Source: Cyanoderma ruficeps (lineage: Eukaryota; Chordata; Aves; Passeriformes; Timaliidae). Taken from it: 64,000 bases of DNA. Each line of letters opens with the position of its first letter. The first letter of the stretch is position 1. The stretch covers positions 4,434,514 through 4,498,513 of the forward strand of contig VZDJ01000034.1 of assembly GCA_008694505.1 (NCBI GenBank). Reading direction: 5' to 3'. The notes below the pieces were generated by a model. The model saw only the letters and a program-made list of their open reading frames with translations. It was not told where the DNA came from and ran no database searches. Both the position numbers and the translations under genes were made by a program. Positions 24,400 to 36,929 of this stretch are shown piece after piece.

Positions 24400-25560
24400 C
24401 CGGAGCGCTCCCCATTTAACGCGGTGCGGAGGCTCTGCCTCTCCCGGCCCTGATCTTAAACACCATCCGCGGGTTCAGTTTCGTGCCTTTTTGTTCCCAT
24501 CCGGCTCTTTCAGCCTTGTTTTCGGCCTGCAGGGCCGGCGGGGCGGCAGCGAAGCCCCGGCACGCCGCCCGCCCTCGCCCTTTGTTCGCTGAGGGGAGGG
24601 AGCGCGCGGGAGCGCGGGCGGGAGGCGGGAAGCGCGCGGCCGCCGCCAGCGTAAGGGGCCGAAGGGCGTTGCCCGCGCGGGAGCGCGCACCGCGAGGCTC
24701 CCGGGAGCGCGCACCGCCCGCCTTCCCTCCCGGCCGCGCTGGGCGGGTGCCCGGTGGAGGCGGCGGAGCCTCCGGTGAGGCTCGCGGCGGCCAGGGCTGT
24801 GCGGGGCCAGGGCGGGGCGGCGGAGCCTCCGGTGAGGGTCGGCGGGGAGCGGCGGGGCTGCGGGCCGGGGCGGGGTGGGAGCCGAGCCGGGGTTTCCCGG
24901 GCGGGCAGCACGGGCGGGGCGGAGGGAGGAGGGGAAGGAGGGAGGTTCGCCGCGCCCAGGCTGCCGCTGCCCGATGGCTGCGGGGAGCTGAGCGGGCTGA
25001 GGAGGAGTCGAGACCCAGCGACACCCCCTCCCCCGCGGATCCCTCCTTCCCGCTCGGCTCAGCCGCCTTCCCCGGGACCCGCCGGGCGCAGCGCGGGCGG
25101 CTCCCCCGCTCCTCCTCCGCCGCCTCCTCCTCCTCCTCCGCCCCCCTTCCCTCCCCAGGCCGGCGGGACGCGGGCAGGACCGCGGGCGGCGGACGGACCG
25201 GCCCGGTTCATGAGCAGCGGCCGGGAGGGCAGGTAACCGTGTGAGGGGTGCGGGGAGGGCGGGGGTCCCTCAGAACGCGTTTCCCGCCCGCCGAGCCCCG
25301 GCCGGCCCCACCCCGGGGCCATCTTCCCTCGGCTCCCCCTCAGCCCCGCTCCTTCCCCTCCCCCGCGCTTCCTCCTCCTGCCGCACTTCTCCTTTCCCTC
25401 TCCTTTCCTCCCCTGTCCTCCCCTTCCGCCGCCGCACCGGGGGGCCCCCCGGGCCGCCGCCTCCTCATCGCCCCCGTTCTCGGCGACCCTCGGTATGGCG
25501 GGGTTGGAAATAGCCCCCCTCCCCCGCGCTTCCCACCTCCTCGGGGCTCCAGCTTCCCCT
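24400..25560 (+). promoter_or_regulatory. CpG island promoter of GNB1
   Basis: About 1.1 kb of very GC-rich, CpG-dense sequence sits between CpG-poor flanks. It has several GC boxes (GGGGCGGGG types near 24810 and 24865-24920) and no clear TATA box, as expected for a broad housekeeping promoter. It overlaps predicted exon 1. A 22-bp unit, GCGGCGGAGCCTCCGGTGAGG and flank, occurs twice (about 24759-24780 and 24816-24837). Long frames on both strands here are composition artefacts. Confidence 0.9.
25000..25232 (+). other. GNB1: GNB1 exon 1, non-coding (5' limit approximate)
   Basis: The donor GGGCAG|GTAACC at 25233 lies in the CpG island. The 3' edge rests on this donor; the 5' edge is a guess. 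The exon carries an upstream ATG at 25210-25212 that stays open through the predicted junctions. Confidence 0.5.
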
Positions 25561-28500
25561 AAAAAAGAAGTGTGTTTGTAGCTGGAGGAGGAGGGGAAAA
25601 AGGTGGGGGTGGGACTGATTCCCTCTCGAAGGCTTCCAGGCGAAAAGGGAGGAGACCTCGGATCTTGCGGGGTTCCATTTTTAATTATAATTACGCTGTA
25701 GTGGTCTCTGCTAGACGGTTTTGGGGTCTTGCCTTAAGCCGCAAAAGGCGAGGTTCCCGAGCGATCCAGCCGGCAGAGGGAATATTTGGAGAGAGATTCA
25801 AGGGAGGAGAAAGAAAGAAAAAAAAAAAAAAAAGGCAATGGTGTGGCTGCTGTAATGGTGGAAAACTGATTAAGAGGAGCCGGGGGTGAGACAAACAGGG
25901 TAAGGCTGCTTCCAGCACCCTCAGCCAGCCGAGGGCTCGCAGATGGGGCTCATGCTGGGTGTGCTGGGCGAGGGAGGGGTAGGGAAGGTTTTGTTCTCGT
26001 TAGAACCGGAACCGAGGATGGATTCAAACCGCATATTTGTTCCCCCATGTATTACGGTGCTGCATATTTTTGTGTGCCCGTAGCAGCGATAAGGAAGATC
26101 ATGGAGGGTGTTTGCTACAATAGAAAGATGGAGTTTTTCTCCTTGGAAATGCTGTTTGAAATAGTGCTTCGATTCCCAGGTTTTTATCGAAAGGATTTCA
26201 GCGTTATTATTTTTTTTTAAATCTGTGCGAGGGATATTGAACGTGTTCAGCTTTGTAGGGAATGAAGATGTGTAAAGCCTTGCATGTAAATATGAAAGAG
26301 ATGAGGCGTTTTATTAACGAAAAAATCTTGTCCAGAAGAAAATCAGGATGATGTAGAGGTTGTTGTAAGATGTCAATTTATCATTCCTGAAGATGAACTG
26401 AAATTTTAACGAATGTGATATTTCATTATTCTCTAACAAAGTCATGGCTGGGACTCGTTTTAAACCAGGCATCCTTTCTAGGATGTGCCGACTGCCACGT
26501 TATTATGCATTGTCTCCACAGGAGGAAATAGGAGGAAAGGACTGTAAATGTGAGGCTTAAGTGATTATTGAAACAGCTTTTGAGAATAGTTGGCTCAACT
26601 TGGGAGAGGTGATTTAAGACTGAAAAATTAAACGTTTTGCCGCTGTAGGATATCTGCGCCTAATCGTCAGAGATTTATCCTATATTTTAAGCCGATCTGG
26701 ACACGAGGATGTGAATCAAGACAAAATGCTGCCGATGTCTATGTGAAATACGTGTGAGGAAACGAAGATGATATGTTAATGCCTAAATCCTTCCCTAAAT
26801 GTGATAGATCGGAGTTTCATTTCTCTCCTTTGTGTGCTTGAGGAGAGGAGAAGGGGAAGGGGTGATAATAGTGTAGTTGTTTTGGTGGCTGCAGATTAGC
26901 CGGGGTGTCTGTTTGATTTTCTTTCTGCTGTGAATGAATGGATCTCTCTGTGCCTGGGCCCAGTAGCTGCAACAAGATGGCGTTTGCAGCAAGGCAGCTC
27001 TCATTTTTCAACTCCTCCTCACCCCAGCTTTGCCAAACTAGATCTTATTTCGTAATTGTGTTTTAGATTTACTTTCTCGTTCTCTTTGCTTTCTTCTCTT
27101 CTGGGGTGGGGGTAGGAGGAGCATTTGGAAGATCGCTGCTAGAAATCTGTGGGGTTTTTGGTTTTTTGTTTTTTTTTCTTAATTTTTGTGAGCTCCTCCA
27201 GATAGGAACTAGGTGGGAGGAGTAAATAGTTTTATTGAAATGTTCACATAGGCTCTTAACTGAATAGAGGGGTGACACGATTTTCGTTTTTACCTTGCAG
27301 TGTTTGCTTAGCACCACCAAAATGTTCCTGGCTTTTATTAAGCCTGTTGCTAAAAACCGGTTTTTATACGTAGAGCTCAGGTATACAAAGGCTGCTGGGC
27401 CGTGGGCCTCTGCTGGCCAGGTAATCATCAGATAGAGCCTGTGCAGACAGGTGTCTCTCTGTGACACAAAGGAGTCTCCTGTCTGCTTCAGAACACTCAC
27501 AATTTGTGGAGGGTTTAAGGCTGCTGCTGACCCAGAATTGCTGCCATCCTCTGGATAACTGTTCTTTTAATGGGCGAGAATAAGGAAGGCTTGGGGGGTG
27601 TTAGAACAGCTCTGTGTCTGAGTAGTCTGTTCCAAAACATTACAAATTTCTAAAGCCTTTTACGTGTGTTTTTTTAGTATCTTTTGAGAAAAATGGACTT
27701 TTGATTCCTGACTCTTGTGATATTTCACCGTAGTGCCAAACTCCTTTAACTTTAGTAGCCTAAATAAAATAGCTTGGTTAATATTTGATATACTGGACTC
27801 AGGCTTAAAACAATACACTTCCCAGCAAGAAAAATAAGAAATGCTTGTTGTGTCTCCTGTATTCAAGTGACCTCCAAACCTTTGATAGTATCAAACGTTT
27901 TAGTATTGTTTATCTATTACTTAATGTATAATCACTTGTTTGTTAGTTTATTGTAGTAACCCAGCTGTAGCTCATGCAGAAGGAAACTGGGAAGCAGCAG
28001 AGCCGATTTTCAGTTGAGGCTTGTGGTGCTGGTGGTTTTTTTTATTAAAAAAAAATAAATTAGCTGAGTGCATTTTACTCTTCTGGTGTTTCAAGAGCAT
28101 TTTTTTTTTTTTAATTAAGAATACTGTCCAATAAAGTGTTGGTTCCATTTGATGTTAATGTCTTGTTAAGCCTGAAATCACATGTGCAATTTTTTTGTTA
28201 CTACTACTTTGGCCTTTTAGTAAAGGATCAGAAAGGAGCAGAGTGAAGTGAGAGTCTCTTCTGGGTAAGATAAATTACATTTATCCTTGTTGAGTCCTTG
28301 CAGCTGCTAAGTCAGTACGTAGCAGGCATCCTAGCATGAAATCTCTGACAACATGGTAAATTAAAATTCCACAGGAAATCTTAGCAGAACAGTTTTTTAA
28401 ATCACCTCCGTGCCTCGTGGAAAAGTGGAGATGCTGTGTTTGGACTTAATGAGAATTCTTGTGTAAGTAATCAATGAAGCTCTGTATAACGAGGGAGTGG

Positions 28501-31500
28501 ATGGAATTTTGGGTAGCATTATTCTTAATATCATCCCAGAAGAAACACTCCACAGCTATTAAAAATTTAAAAACTCGAACCATTAAACTAGTTGACTTAG
28601 AATAAGAAAACCCTTCAACCAATGTGATTTCAAGGCCCTTTAATTAGAGTAGAAATGCATGTTGTGTTTGTAGGATGCCTTTTCCTGAAATGAAGCAAGA
28701 TGTTGGCTGCACTGTGTAACTTCCTGGTGCTTGGGAGGCTTCGATTTGGTCATGTGGAAAACAACTGAACTGCTTCTTCTTAAATAGTAACTTAGTTACG
28801 ATTTCTCCATCCCCGTGAAACCAGATGCCAATTCATCTGAAACTTTTGTTGTTTTTGTAGATTCTTACCAGGCCTGGAGCTGTGGTTGGGGGTGTTAAGC
28901 CAGTGTTGGGTTCAGCTGGTTTTATAGTTACTGCAGTAAAAAATTGGAGTTGTTTGCGCCCCGTGAAACCAGCGGTAGATTTGTCTCCTCCACGCCGGGC
29001 TCAGCTCATGTTCTAGGCACTGAATTGGATTAAATTCTTACTGTCCATGGATTTTGGCTCTCAGCATTAGTGGATTGGTAATTGATATTCTCAATTTTAA
29101 TATCCAGTTTTAGCCATATGGCACACCGTAACGTCTCAGCAATTGCATTTAGCGCCGCTTTGTTATCAGCAAGTTGAAAATGGAAACTGGGCATTCCAGT
29201 TGTTGAATTACTTTTAGGTGAGTTGTCCTTGGAGTCTCTAATGCCTGTGGTCACAACAGAATTTTAGATGGGGGTCTTACTTTTTTACAGGATTTTACTG
29301 GTTATGTGGCAAAAAAAAAAATATAATAACCTTGAAAGCAGCTTGCTTGCATTAATGAAATGTTTCTTAAGCATGTGACTGAAGATAAAAGTGGACATTT
29401 TTTGAAGGGAGTCTTTTGGTTGCTTCAAGTGCAGACTGAAAATGAAAAGAATACATAGTCCATTCAAAATGTTTTTTTTCTCCCCACTGATAAAGTTGGA
29501 ACTAGGATTAGCCAAGGTCATGATAAAAAACAAAAATACCCTCAAGCCCCTCTGTTTCTATTTAACATAGTGTCTCAATTTATTATTTCTTCCCAGGGTG
29601 TCCAGTGTGCTGGGGATTTTGTGAGCGTGGATTTGTTTTTCACCAAACAGAAATATATGCAGAATCCATAGATACTTGAGCCAACTGGTAGTTGAGCAGA
29701 ACATTTAAGAGGTTTTTAAAAGCTTTGAGCTGGCTATGAGCAGTACCTTTACTTGAGATGCCAAAATAATCAACGTAAATTACTGTGGAAGGCTTCCTAG
29801 TACAAAAATGTGGGCACTCCAAGATAGGTTTTGAGGCAGAATACTGCATTTTTATTAAAATAGTAGAGAATATTTCTGAGGAGAGAGAAAGGAGATGGTA
29901 AGCCTTGGAATAGAAACACACACTTAAAAAAAAAATTGTGTGAACATAAAAAACAAATCTTCTTGGCCTCTTGTTTTAACAGCTAAACTTGTAAAATGAG
30001 TTCTTTGCAATTAATATCTTGAGAGAGTGTTCATTTGTACCAAACACAAATGCATTGATGGATGAATGTTTTAACACCTGTGCCCTGCGTTTATCGGAGT
30101 GGCGTAAAATACGTTACGATTTGTTGGTCCCTTGAACTTTTAATGGAATATTTCTGCCTGCCTGAAGGCTTTGAGTGTACTGGTTACAGGGGGTGATGTT
30201 TGCCTTGCCCAGGATATTCTTAGAAATGCAGGAATTTTCTGTCTTGAACCCAGCTAGGGAGTAAGGATGATATTCATGGTGCCATCTGGAAGCAGCCAAG
30301 ATGTGGTGTGGCTTGCTATGTATATCTTACTCTCCGTTTTAGTAGGGGTGCTGGAATTAGATTGCCTACATGGGAATTTTTTTTTGTTTTTTTTTTAATG
30401 TGTTAGCCATAAAAAATACTTTTTTGGGGACGTTCTGGAAGTGTAATTTGTAAGGAGCCGCGGAAATAATAACTTCTAAATTCTCTCCAGGATTTTCAGC
30501 GCTGGCCTGATGTGAGGATACGTCCAGATGTTACACATTGACCTGGTTATTGATATCCGGGGGTGGACACAGGAATATGGGCTTGACAAAGCAGTTAAAA
30601 AGCAAATGTTGAAGATATTGCTGGATTTAAGTCTTGTTAAAATCCAATAAAGTAGCTCCAGCAGGTTTAAAATTGGAATCCTTTGGAAGGTGTTGGAGAC
30701 ATTTTTGAAGAGCTGGCTTTGGGTTACTAAGTACGTTCCCTCTGTCAGATATTGCATGGTAATTAAGGATTGCTGAAAACAAGGTATTTTTGTCATGAAG
30801 GGAAGACCTACAGTTATTTCTGCATTTGATGGGACTGAAGGGTTAAAATTTGATCTTCCTGTGCCGTGTCTATTTTGGAATCCTAATAATGGATAAGTGA
30901 AAATGAGGCTGGAGACCTGAGGAAGGTGATCTGAGGGAGCTTAAAGGAGACGAGCTAGAAGGTGGCTCTGTAATTGAAGGTGGTAAAGATGGCCTAAATC
31001 CTGGAGTTCTTTTCATAGATTGTGTTTAGAACTTGAAGAGGGAAAAATTAGTAGCATTTAATACAGTGAAGGGAAAGAGGCTGATTAAAAATCTAGTTGC
31101 CATTTTAATGGGAAATGTAATTCATTTCTGCAAGTAGTTTGCCTGAACCTGCATCATTAAAAGTAAGTATATTAATGTGAGGAGGTAGAATATCAGCTTG
31201 TCAAATCATTGCAATTTCTAAAGGTTCTCTGTGTAGAAGAGAAATACATTCTAGATGTTATAAGAATTAATTGAATTGTGCATAGTTAAATATTTTTTCT
31301 CTGTATTCCTACCTTGATCTGAAGGTCTGGCTACATTTCATGCCAGTTATGTTTATCATGTTTTTTTCAGATGAGAATATTTTTGATGTCTTCTTGAAAA
31401 CTGCAGTAATGCCTGCCAGCACTCCCCAAAAAAAGAAAATATTAATTATCTGTAATTAGATAGATTAGATAATTTTTTGTAGCTTTATGTAACGTGGTCC

Positions 31501-34500
31501 TATATTCAAAGCTATGTATAGATTTTTGTCACTATTTTAAGCTTGTTCTTTTTTTTTTTCCCCCAGCAAAGGGGAGGAAAAAAAAAAGTAAAACCAAAAT
31601 ACTTCTCTGGAAACTCAGAGCTCCATCCAAACTCCTGCATGCTGTGTATGAAAGTAGGTTTAGGGAATATTTTATCAGTTCAGACATCAGCGTTGATTTG
31701 ACTCGTGCTCATTACAGAATCAAACTGTGTTGGGGATGAGGGAATAAATAAAAATTTTCAAGGCTTTCTGCATGACTTTGAGACAGGCAGCTGTGGGTGT
31801 TGGCCTTCACTGACAGGAAAGGGATGCCTTGTCTTCTGTGCCTCCTTCTGTCTTCTGTTACAGTAACCTTAATTACAGCAGCTGATGCCAGTTATTTTCT
31901 TTCTTAAGGAAAAAGAGTTTCTGCCGAACTGTTACAGGTGAGCTGTTCCTTCTGTGCATCTCGATTTTTCTCACTGCATTTCTGGCTTTTTTGCCTGGCT
32001 TGGGTTAGATGTAGGGAACCATCTTAAAAGTCTTCTCAGGCACATGTGCTTTGTGTTTATCCTGCCATTTCAGGATTTACTAAAATCTGTCAATAAAGAG
32101 AGGTTATCTAAAATTACTTGCAAAAACCCTGAAGTTATTTGACAAGCTGAGTGGGTTTTGTTTTATTTTTGTGAAACGTTGAAATTTCCAACACTGATCT
32201 GACAGAAGAATCTTCAATCGTGCGCCTCAAAAATTGGAGTTTAACTTCCACGGCTACAGAAATAAACATGCCCGGTGTTAATGGGGTGTTCCTTACTGTC
32301 AGGACTTTCTCACTGGCACATCTGTGCTAACATGGGATATTTTCCCAGATTTCTTTTCCTGAGGGTGACTGGGCAGGATGTGGAGCTTACAGATGTTGTT
32401 GGAGATCACACGTCCCGTCCAGATGTGCCTTGCGAGCTTGGGGTGTTGCTGCCCTTCTGTAATCTGTGGGAAATGTGGCTTTCTTTTGGAACTGCAGAAA
32501 TTAAAACTCTTAAATCACACAAAACACTTTGTATTCACTCCAACTGTTTGGAGTTTTGTAGGTATTTGAGGGATTTACCAAAACAAACGAGGGATAGGAG
32601 GTGGGTCAAAGCTCCAAGGCTAAAACCATACAGAAGATGGTATAAATGTGCCTTTTTTGTTGATGCAGGGATCTTAAAAGTCAGTGCTTTGTTATCTTCA
32701 GTAGTAAAATTTGTAATGTTCACTCTGTGGACAGCACTGATCGGAAGTCCCTGAACTTGCTTCTTAGTTTGAAATGTGTGCAATACTGAGATTTACTAGT
32801 GAGTTCTTTGTGATGAAACCCAGTGCAGAAAGTCTGGTTTAGTCATATGTGTGAAGCTCTGTCGTGTTCAACTTTATGTAAATAATATTTGAGCTGCTAC
32901 ATCTTGGTTAACACCAACTGGTTCAAGGTACGTGGTGAATGCAACCAATGCTTCAATCTCAAAATAAATAAGAAAACTTAGGTTTCAGTATCTAAAATAT
33001 TTTTTTAAAAAGTCATAACTGCATAATACAAAACTTACTACATTTTGTTTGCAGTAAATGACATAACAGAGCTAAGCAGAGCAGGCCTATGCCTGCCTCA
33101 AGATGCTGAGAAGAAATCTCTTTCTGGTCCTCTTGCATTTTATCATTTTGGTTCCCAAAACTCTGGGGGGTTTTGTTGTTTTTCAGATAGCCTAACGAAC
33201 GTGTCAGGAGGTTGGTGTGGTAATTTTCTCTGTTTAATCTAGAAAAACAAAGTAGATGTGGTAGTCTGCTGAAATCCTTGGTGCTTGAAATAAGCTGATA
33301 CTGTACTAATTAAGGAGCTGTCTCTGTTGGAACATATGTTTGATATTCCTGTGAAGTGGCAGGACCCTGAAGATAGGCTGCTGTCTGTGTAACAAAGGTG
33401 GTGTCTGTACAAAGATCAGGAATGGGCTGCTTGATGCTCATGGCAGTTTAATTGTGCTGCAGGTTACCAAGTCCTGCATTTCACTGCAGCTGTCAGATAT
33501 TATCTGGCCACTGCCTGAAAACTCACTGTGCAAGTTCCTGGCTGAAAATGCCGTGTAGTACTCACAGGAAATAGGAGTGAGCAGGAACCATTTAACACAT
33601 TTAAATCTTGGCGAAGCAGTGGGGTCTTCAGTAGGTGCCTGAGGGGTTGGGGAGGTGAGTTTCTGTGTGTGGAAACTCAAATATCATAGACACTGTGGAC
33701 AGAGAGGTCAAATTGGTTGTTTTGACTTAAATTCTTCCTTTCTTCTTCTGAGCATGGACAGCAGATGAAGTTGCAGCGTTTCAGGAAGTACTGAAGTTCA
33801 GCCTTTCAGGAAGTCTCTGCTTTATCCTACTGAGTGTCTCGCTGCTGCTGCTGCAGGGTGGGGGAGCTTGTGCAGAGCTTGCCCTGGGGCTGGAAGCTGC
33901 GGGCACGGAGGGGTGGGAGCCCTCAGCAGCTCCAAACGCCAGAGGGGCTGTGCTCAGGCTCCAGGGTCAGGGCAGAACCTCAGCAGCTCCAGGGCTCCAC
34001 CAGCCTACCTGGCTGCTGATTTGGCACCGCTCTGCAGGTATTTTTTTTTTTCCATAAATTAGGTGGGATTGTCTTCTGATGTTTTCAGTTTTGTCTTTCT
34101 CAGTTAATTCCCTGGTGTTATTTATTGTATTTTTTTTCTATTTATCACATTTTCCTCTATATTTTGATCACCTAACAAGATAGGTACCATCTCCAGGAAC
34201 ACGACTGATACTTAAAGATTAATGCCAGAAGTTTTCAGAGAGTTAATGGAGATCCTTTGGGGGAAGAGGAATGTCCAAGGGTGAAAGCAAGCATTTCCTG
34301 CTGTACCTTTGTGCTTTCTGCTGTGATACTGGCCCTGGGCTGTGCTCTCCTATCAGCACTGAGCATTGTTGCCTTGTGTGTTCCCAGACACCACTTCTCA
34401 GTCTAATGGATTCAAGGTCTCCTGTGTTACTCGACTTTTCAGGCTCAGCCTTGCTTTTCTTGTTCTTCTGTACCTTATTTTGTACAAACAGTACATATCA

Positions 34501-36857
34501 AAATAGAGCAATTGGGAGAAATCAATGAGCTACTCAGGGCATAAATCATGGCTATCAAAACTAGTGGAGCTGCTTGCACATTGATTAAAGATGGGGCATG
34601 TTGATTTTGGGGCTAGAGAACAAATTCTTGTTCAGTCTATTTTGGGTGAAAGTATTAGAAAAATACCATATTTTAATCTCTGCTGAGTATCTGTTATCTG
34701 CTATATGCATATAATATATTTTGTTGGTTTTTAAGGTCCACTGAAATGCTTATCTTCAGACTGGTGCTGGAAAGCAGCTGTTTTTCATGGTATAGCTGAA
34801 CTTACTCTGACAGTGCTCTGTTAATCTCTTACTGAAGATCACTGTGCTGTTTGAACACTAAATTCTTATTTCAGTGAATTAAATGTATTCTGTTTTTTAG
34901 CTGGGGCTTGGATAAAGATCTTTTACATGGTTGTAAAGAATGAATATTTTGCTTTTAGCTGATCTCTGAGGCTTTGTACAGTCTGTGTAGCAGAGGCACA
35001 AAGGAGCAGATGGTTTGTTCCAATGTTTTAACTCCCCTGTTTTTGTTGGGGCAGATGTGACAGCAGCTGTGGTGAGAAAGTAGTTATCAACTCAGGTCCA
35101 GCCTGCCTCGAAGATAGGGTTACTTTTGTTGCTTATGTTGGATTTTTCTTCTTAATATTTTTGGTTTATAAAAGCTTAATACGGTAAAAACTTGCTTGCT
35201 TTCTCTGAATCGTTCTGAGGCAGAGCAGGAAGAAGAAGAATCCCTGGTTTCTGAAGAGCTCTCTCAGGGTTTGATCCTGACAGTGAAAGGCATTTAGGGT
35301 GGAACCCTTGATCCGTGTGGAGAAGCACAATTGAGGTTTGATAGTCCATATTCTATCTTGCTGCTCCTGGAAACACAATGCGTTTCTCATTAGTGTTCCT
35401 CATTAGTGCTCTGAGGGCCTTGGTGCAGTGAGACATGGCAGCATGTGAGCTGCTCAGCCTGTGCCTGGTGCTCGCATCAGGGAAATGCTTTTTCAAAAGC
35501 AAAGTTGACCATAAACACTTTTAGATCTGGAAATGTCTCCCTTAGATCGAGAGTAGAGGTACACCAGTTTGATTGGCTCTGCACCCTTGGTTTTTAATGG
35601 TTTTACTTATAAGGATGTAAAAAGTGGGGTTGCTGAGTGTAGCTTTCTGGAAGTTGGTTGTATTTTTTAAAAGGGTGTAGACAGGAAGCAGTTGATTCTC
35701 CTTTGAGTCACTTGACTCTTTATTAGCTGGCACATGTAGAACGAGATGGATGATTCAGCTCCTGTTGATAAAATAGCGGAGCTGAAATTTATGGAAATAC
35801 AAAATACAATAACAGGGATTTCTGCTGATTTTCTGTGCTTATGCAGGCACAGAGTCTTACTGATTTATTTTTTGTGTTAGCATTTTTCATGTCTATTTCG
35901 CTGTTTTTTTCATCTGGGTTTTTGTGTGTGTGTGTTGTAAATAAGTGATCGCAAAACCCATTTCCTCCTCTAATGTAATAAATATTGTAGTGAAGATCTT
36001 ATTGTACCTGCTGATGTCACTGTGATGGTAATACCTGAACCAGCACGTGATTTTTAACAAGGTGAAGATCATTCCAAGACAGATGTGTTGGCAAGCAGAG
36101 CTGAGAGAAATCCCATCCAGGCTTTTGGAACCTACCCGTTCTCTTACACTTTAATCCCTGACAGGGCAGCTGATCCACTTGATGGATTTCATTGTAATCT
36201 TCAGGATTTTGGTACCAGGAGGTGCCTCTGCCAGGCTTTGCATCTCCTCATTCATTTATTTGCCTGGGAATTCAGTGCAGTGTGATCCAGTCACACGCTG
36301 GGCTCTCCTCAGCACCTCCTGGGAGATGTTTGGGGAGAGCTTGAGCAGAACATCATCCTGATAGAGGCATCCATCAGTCTTTGTGAGGACTTGTGAGCGT
36401 TTTTAAACCACAGAAAATGAACTGGAGACGACTTGAAAATTGGCTTCCCCAGAAGTGATTTTTAAAAGACAATATTTGGATACTTAATGGGAATTGTCAA
36501 GAATTACATTTCCTAATAGGATTGCAGTTTACTATAAGCATGTTCTTAAAGTGTGGATTAAAAACTTGTTTTGATACCTGAATAAACACGGTTTTAATGT
36601 TGGCTTCCATTAAAAAGAAACAAGTAGACGAATTTAGACGAGCAAAGTGTTTTCATTTGCTGTGTAATGGTTGTGTCACACTGGGACACTGTGAACTCCT
36701 ACAGCTGTGTGCTGCCATTTCTGGCTTCCAGGAGAAAATGTTCCCTGTATAGCTTGGACTGTGAACCACCCCAGATTCTATAGATTCAGCTGATAGATGT
36801 GAGAGATCACACATTTTATCAAAAGATCATATCCTGATACCGTGGCATTACTTGGTA

Positions 36858-36929
36858 GTATCACAGGAATATTGCAGTCTTGCTTTAATTATTAATTATC
36901 AAAGCCAGACTGCAATATTCCTGTGGTGC
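36858..36929 (+). ncRNA. Candidate pre-miRNA-like hairpin in GNB1 intron 1
   Basis: Arms 36858-36886 and 36901-36929 pair over 29 positions with one mismatch (T against C) and two G-U pairs, closing a 14-nt AT-rich loop (36887-36900). The core arms read CACAGGAATATTGCAGTCT and AGACTGCAATATTCCTGTG. Stem length, loop size and intronic, sense-strand position fit a primary microRNA. I do not recognise it as a named family. A simple DNA palindrome or a palindromic transposon remnant is the alternative. Confidence 0.4.

Larger units (their letters stand above)
8360..24400. other. Intergenic region between TMEM52 and GNB1
   Basis: 16 kb without a supported gene on either strand. The longest frame (15761-16516, minus, about 250 codons) is in a GC-rich patch and has no family signature. 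I looked for calmodulin-like EF-hand exons on the minus strand, where CALML6 would be expected, and found none. The region holds two CR1 copies, a minisatellite, palindromes, an N gap and several constrained-looking blocks listed separately. Confidence 0.6.

Noticed and set aside
24416..25562. Long Ala/Pro/Arg-rich frames on both strands of the CpG island
   Set aside because: Overlapping frames on both strands arise from GC composition; none has a recognisable protein signature.
26345..26412. Possible C/D snoRNA (ATGATGT ... CTGA with AAAAT/ATTTT ends)
   Set aside because: The C box is imperfect, the terminal stem is only five A/T pairs and no rRNA guide match could be assessed by eye.
28811..28975. 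Repeated CCCCGTGAAACCAG about 150 bp apart
   Set aside because: A 14-bp direct repeat without other shared flank; too short to argue for an element.
32275..32754. 159-codon frame in GNB1 intron 1
   Set aside because: No homology recognised, AT-rich intron context and no splice or promoter signals.
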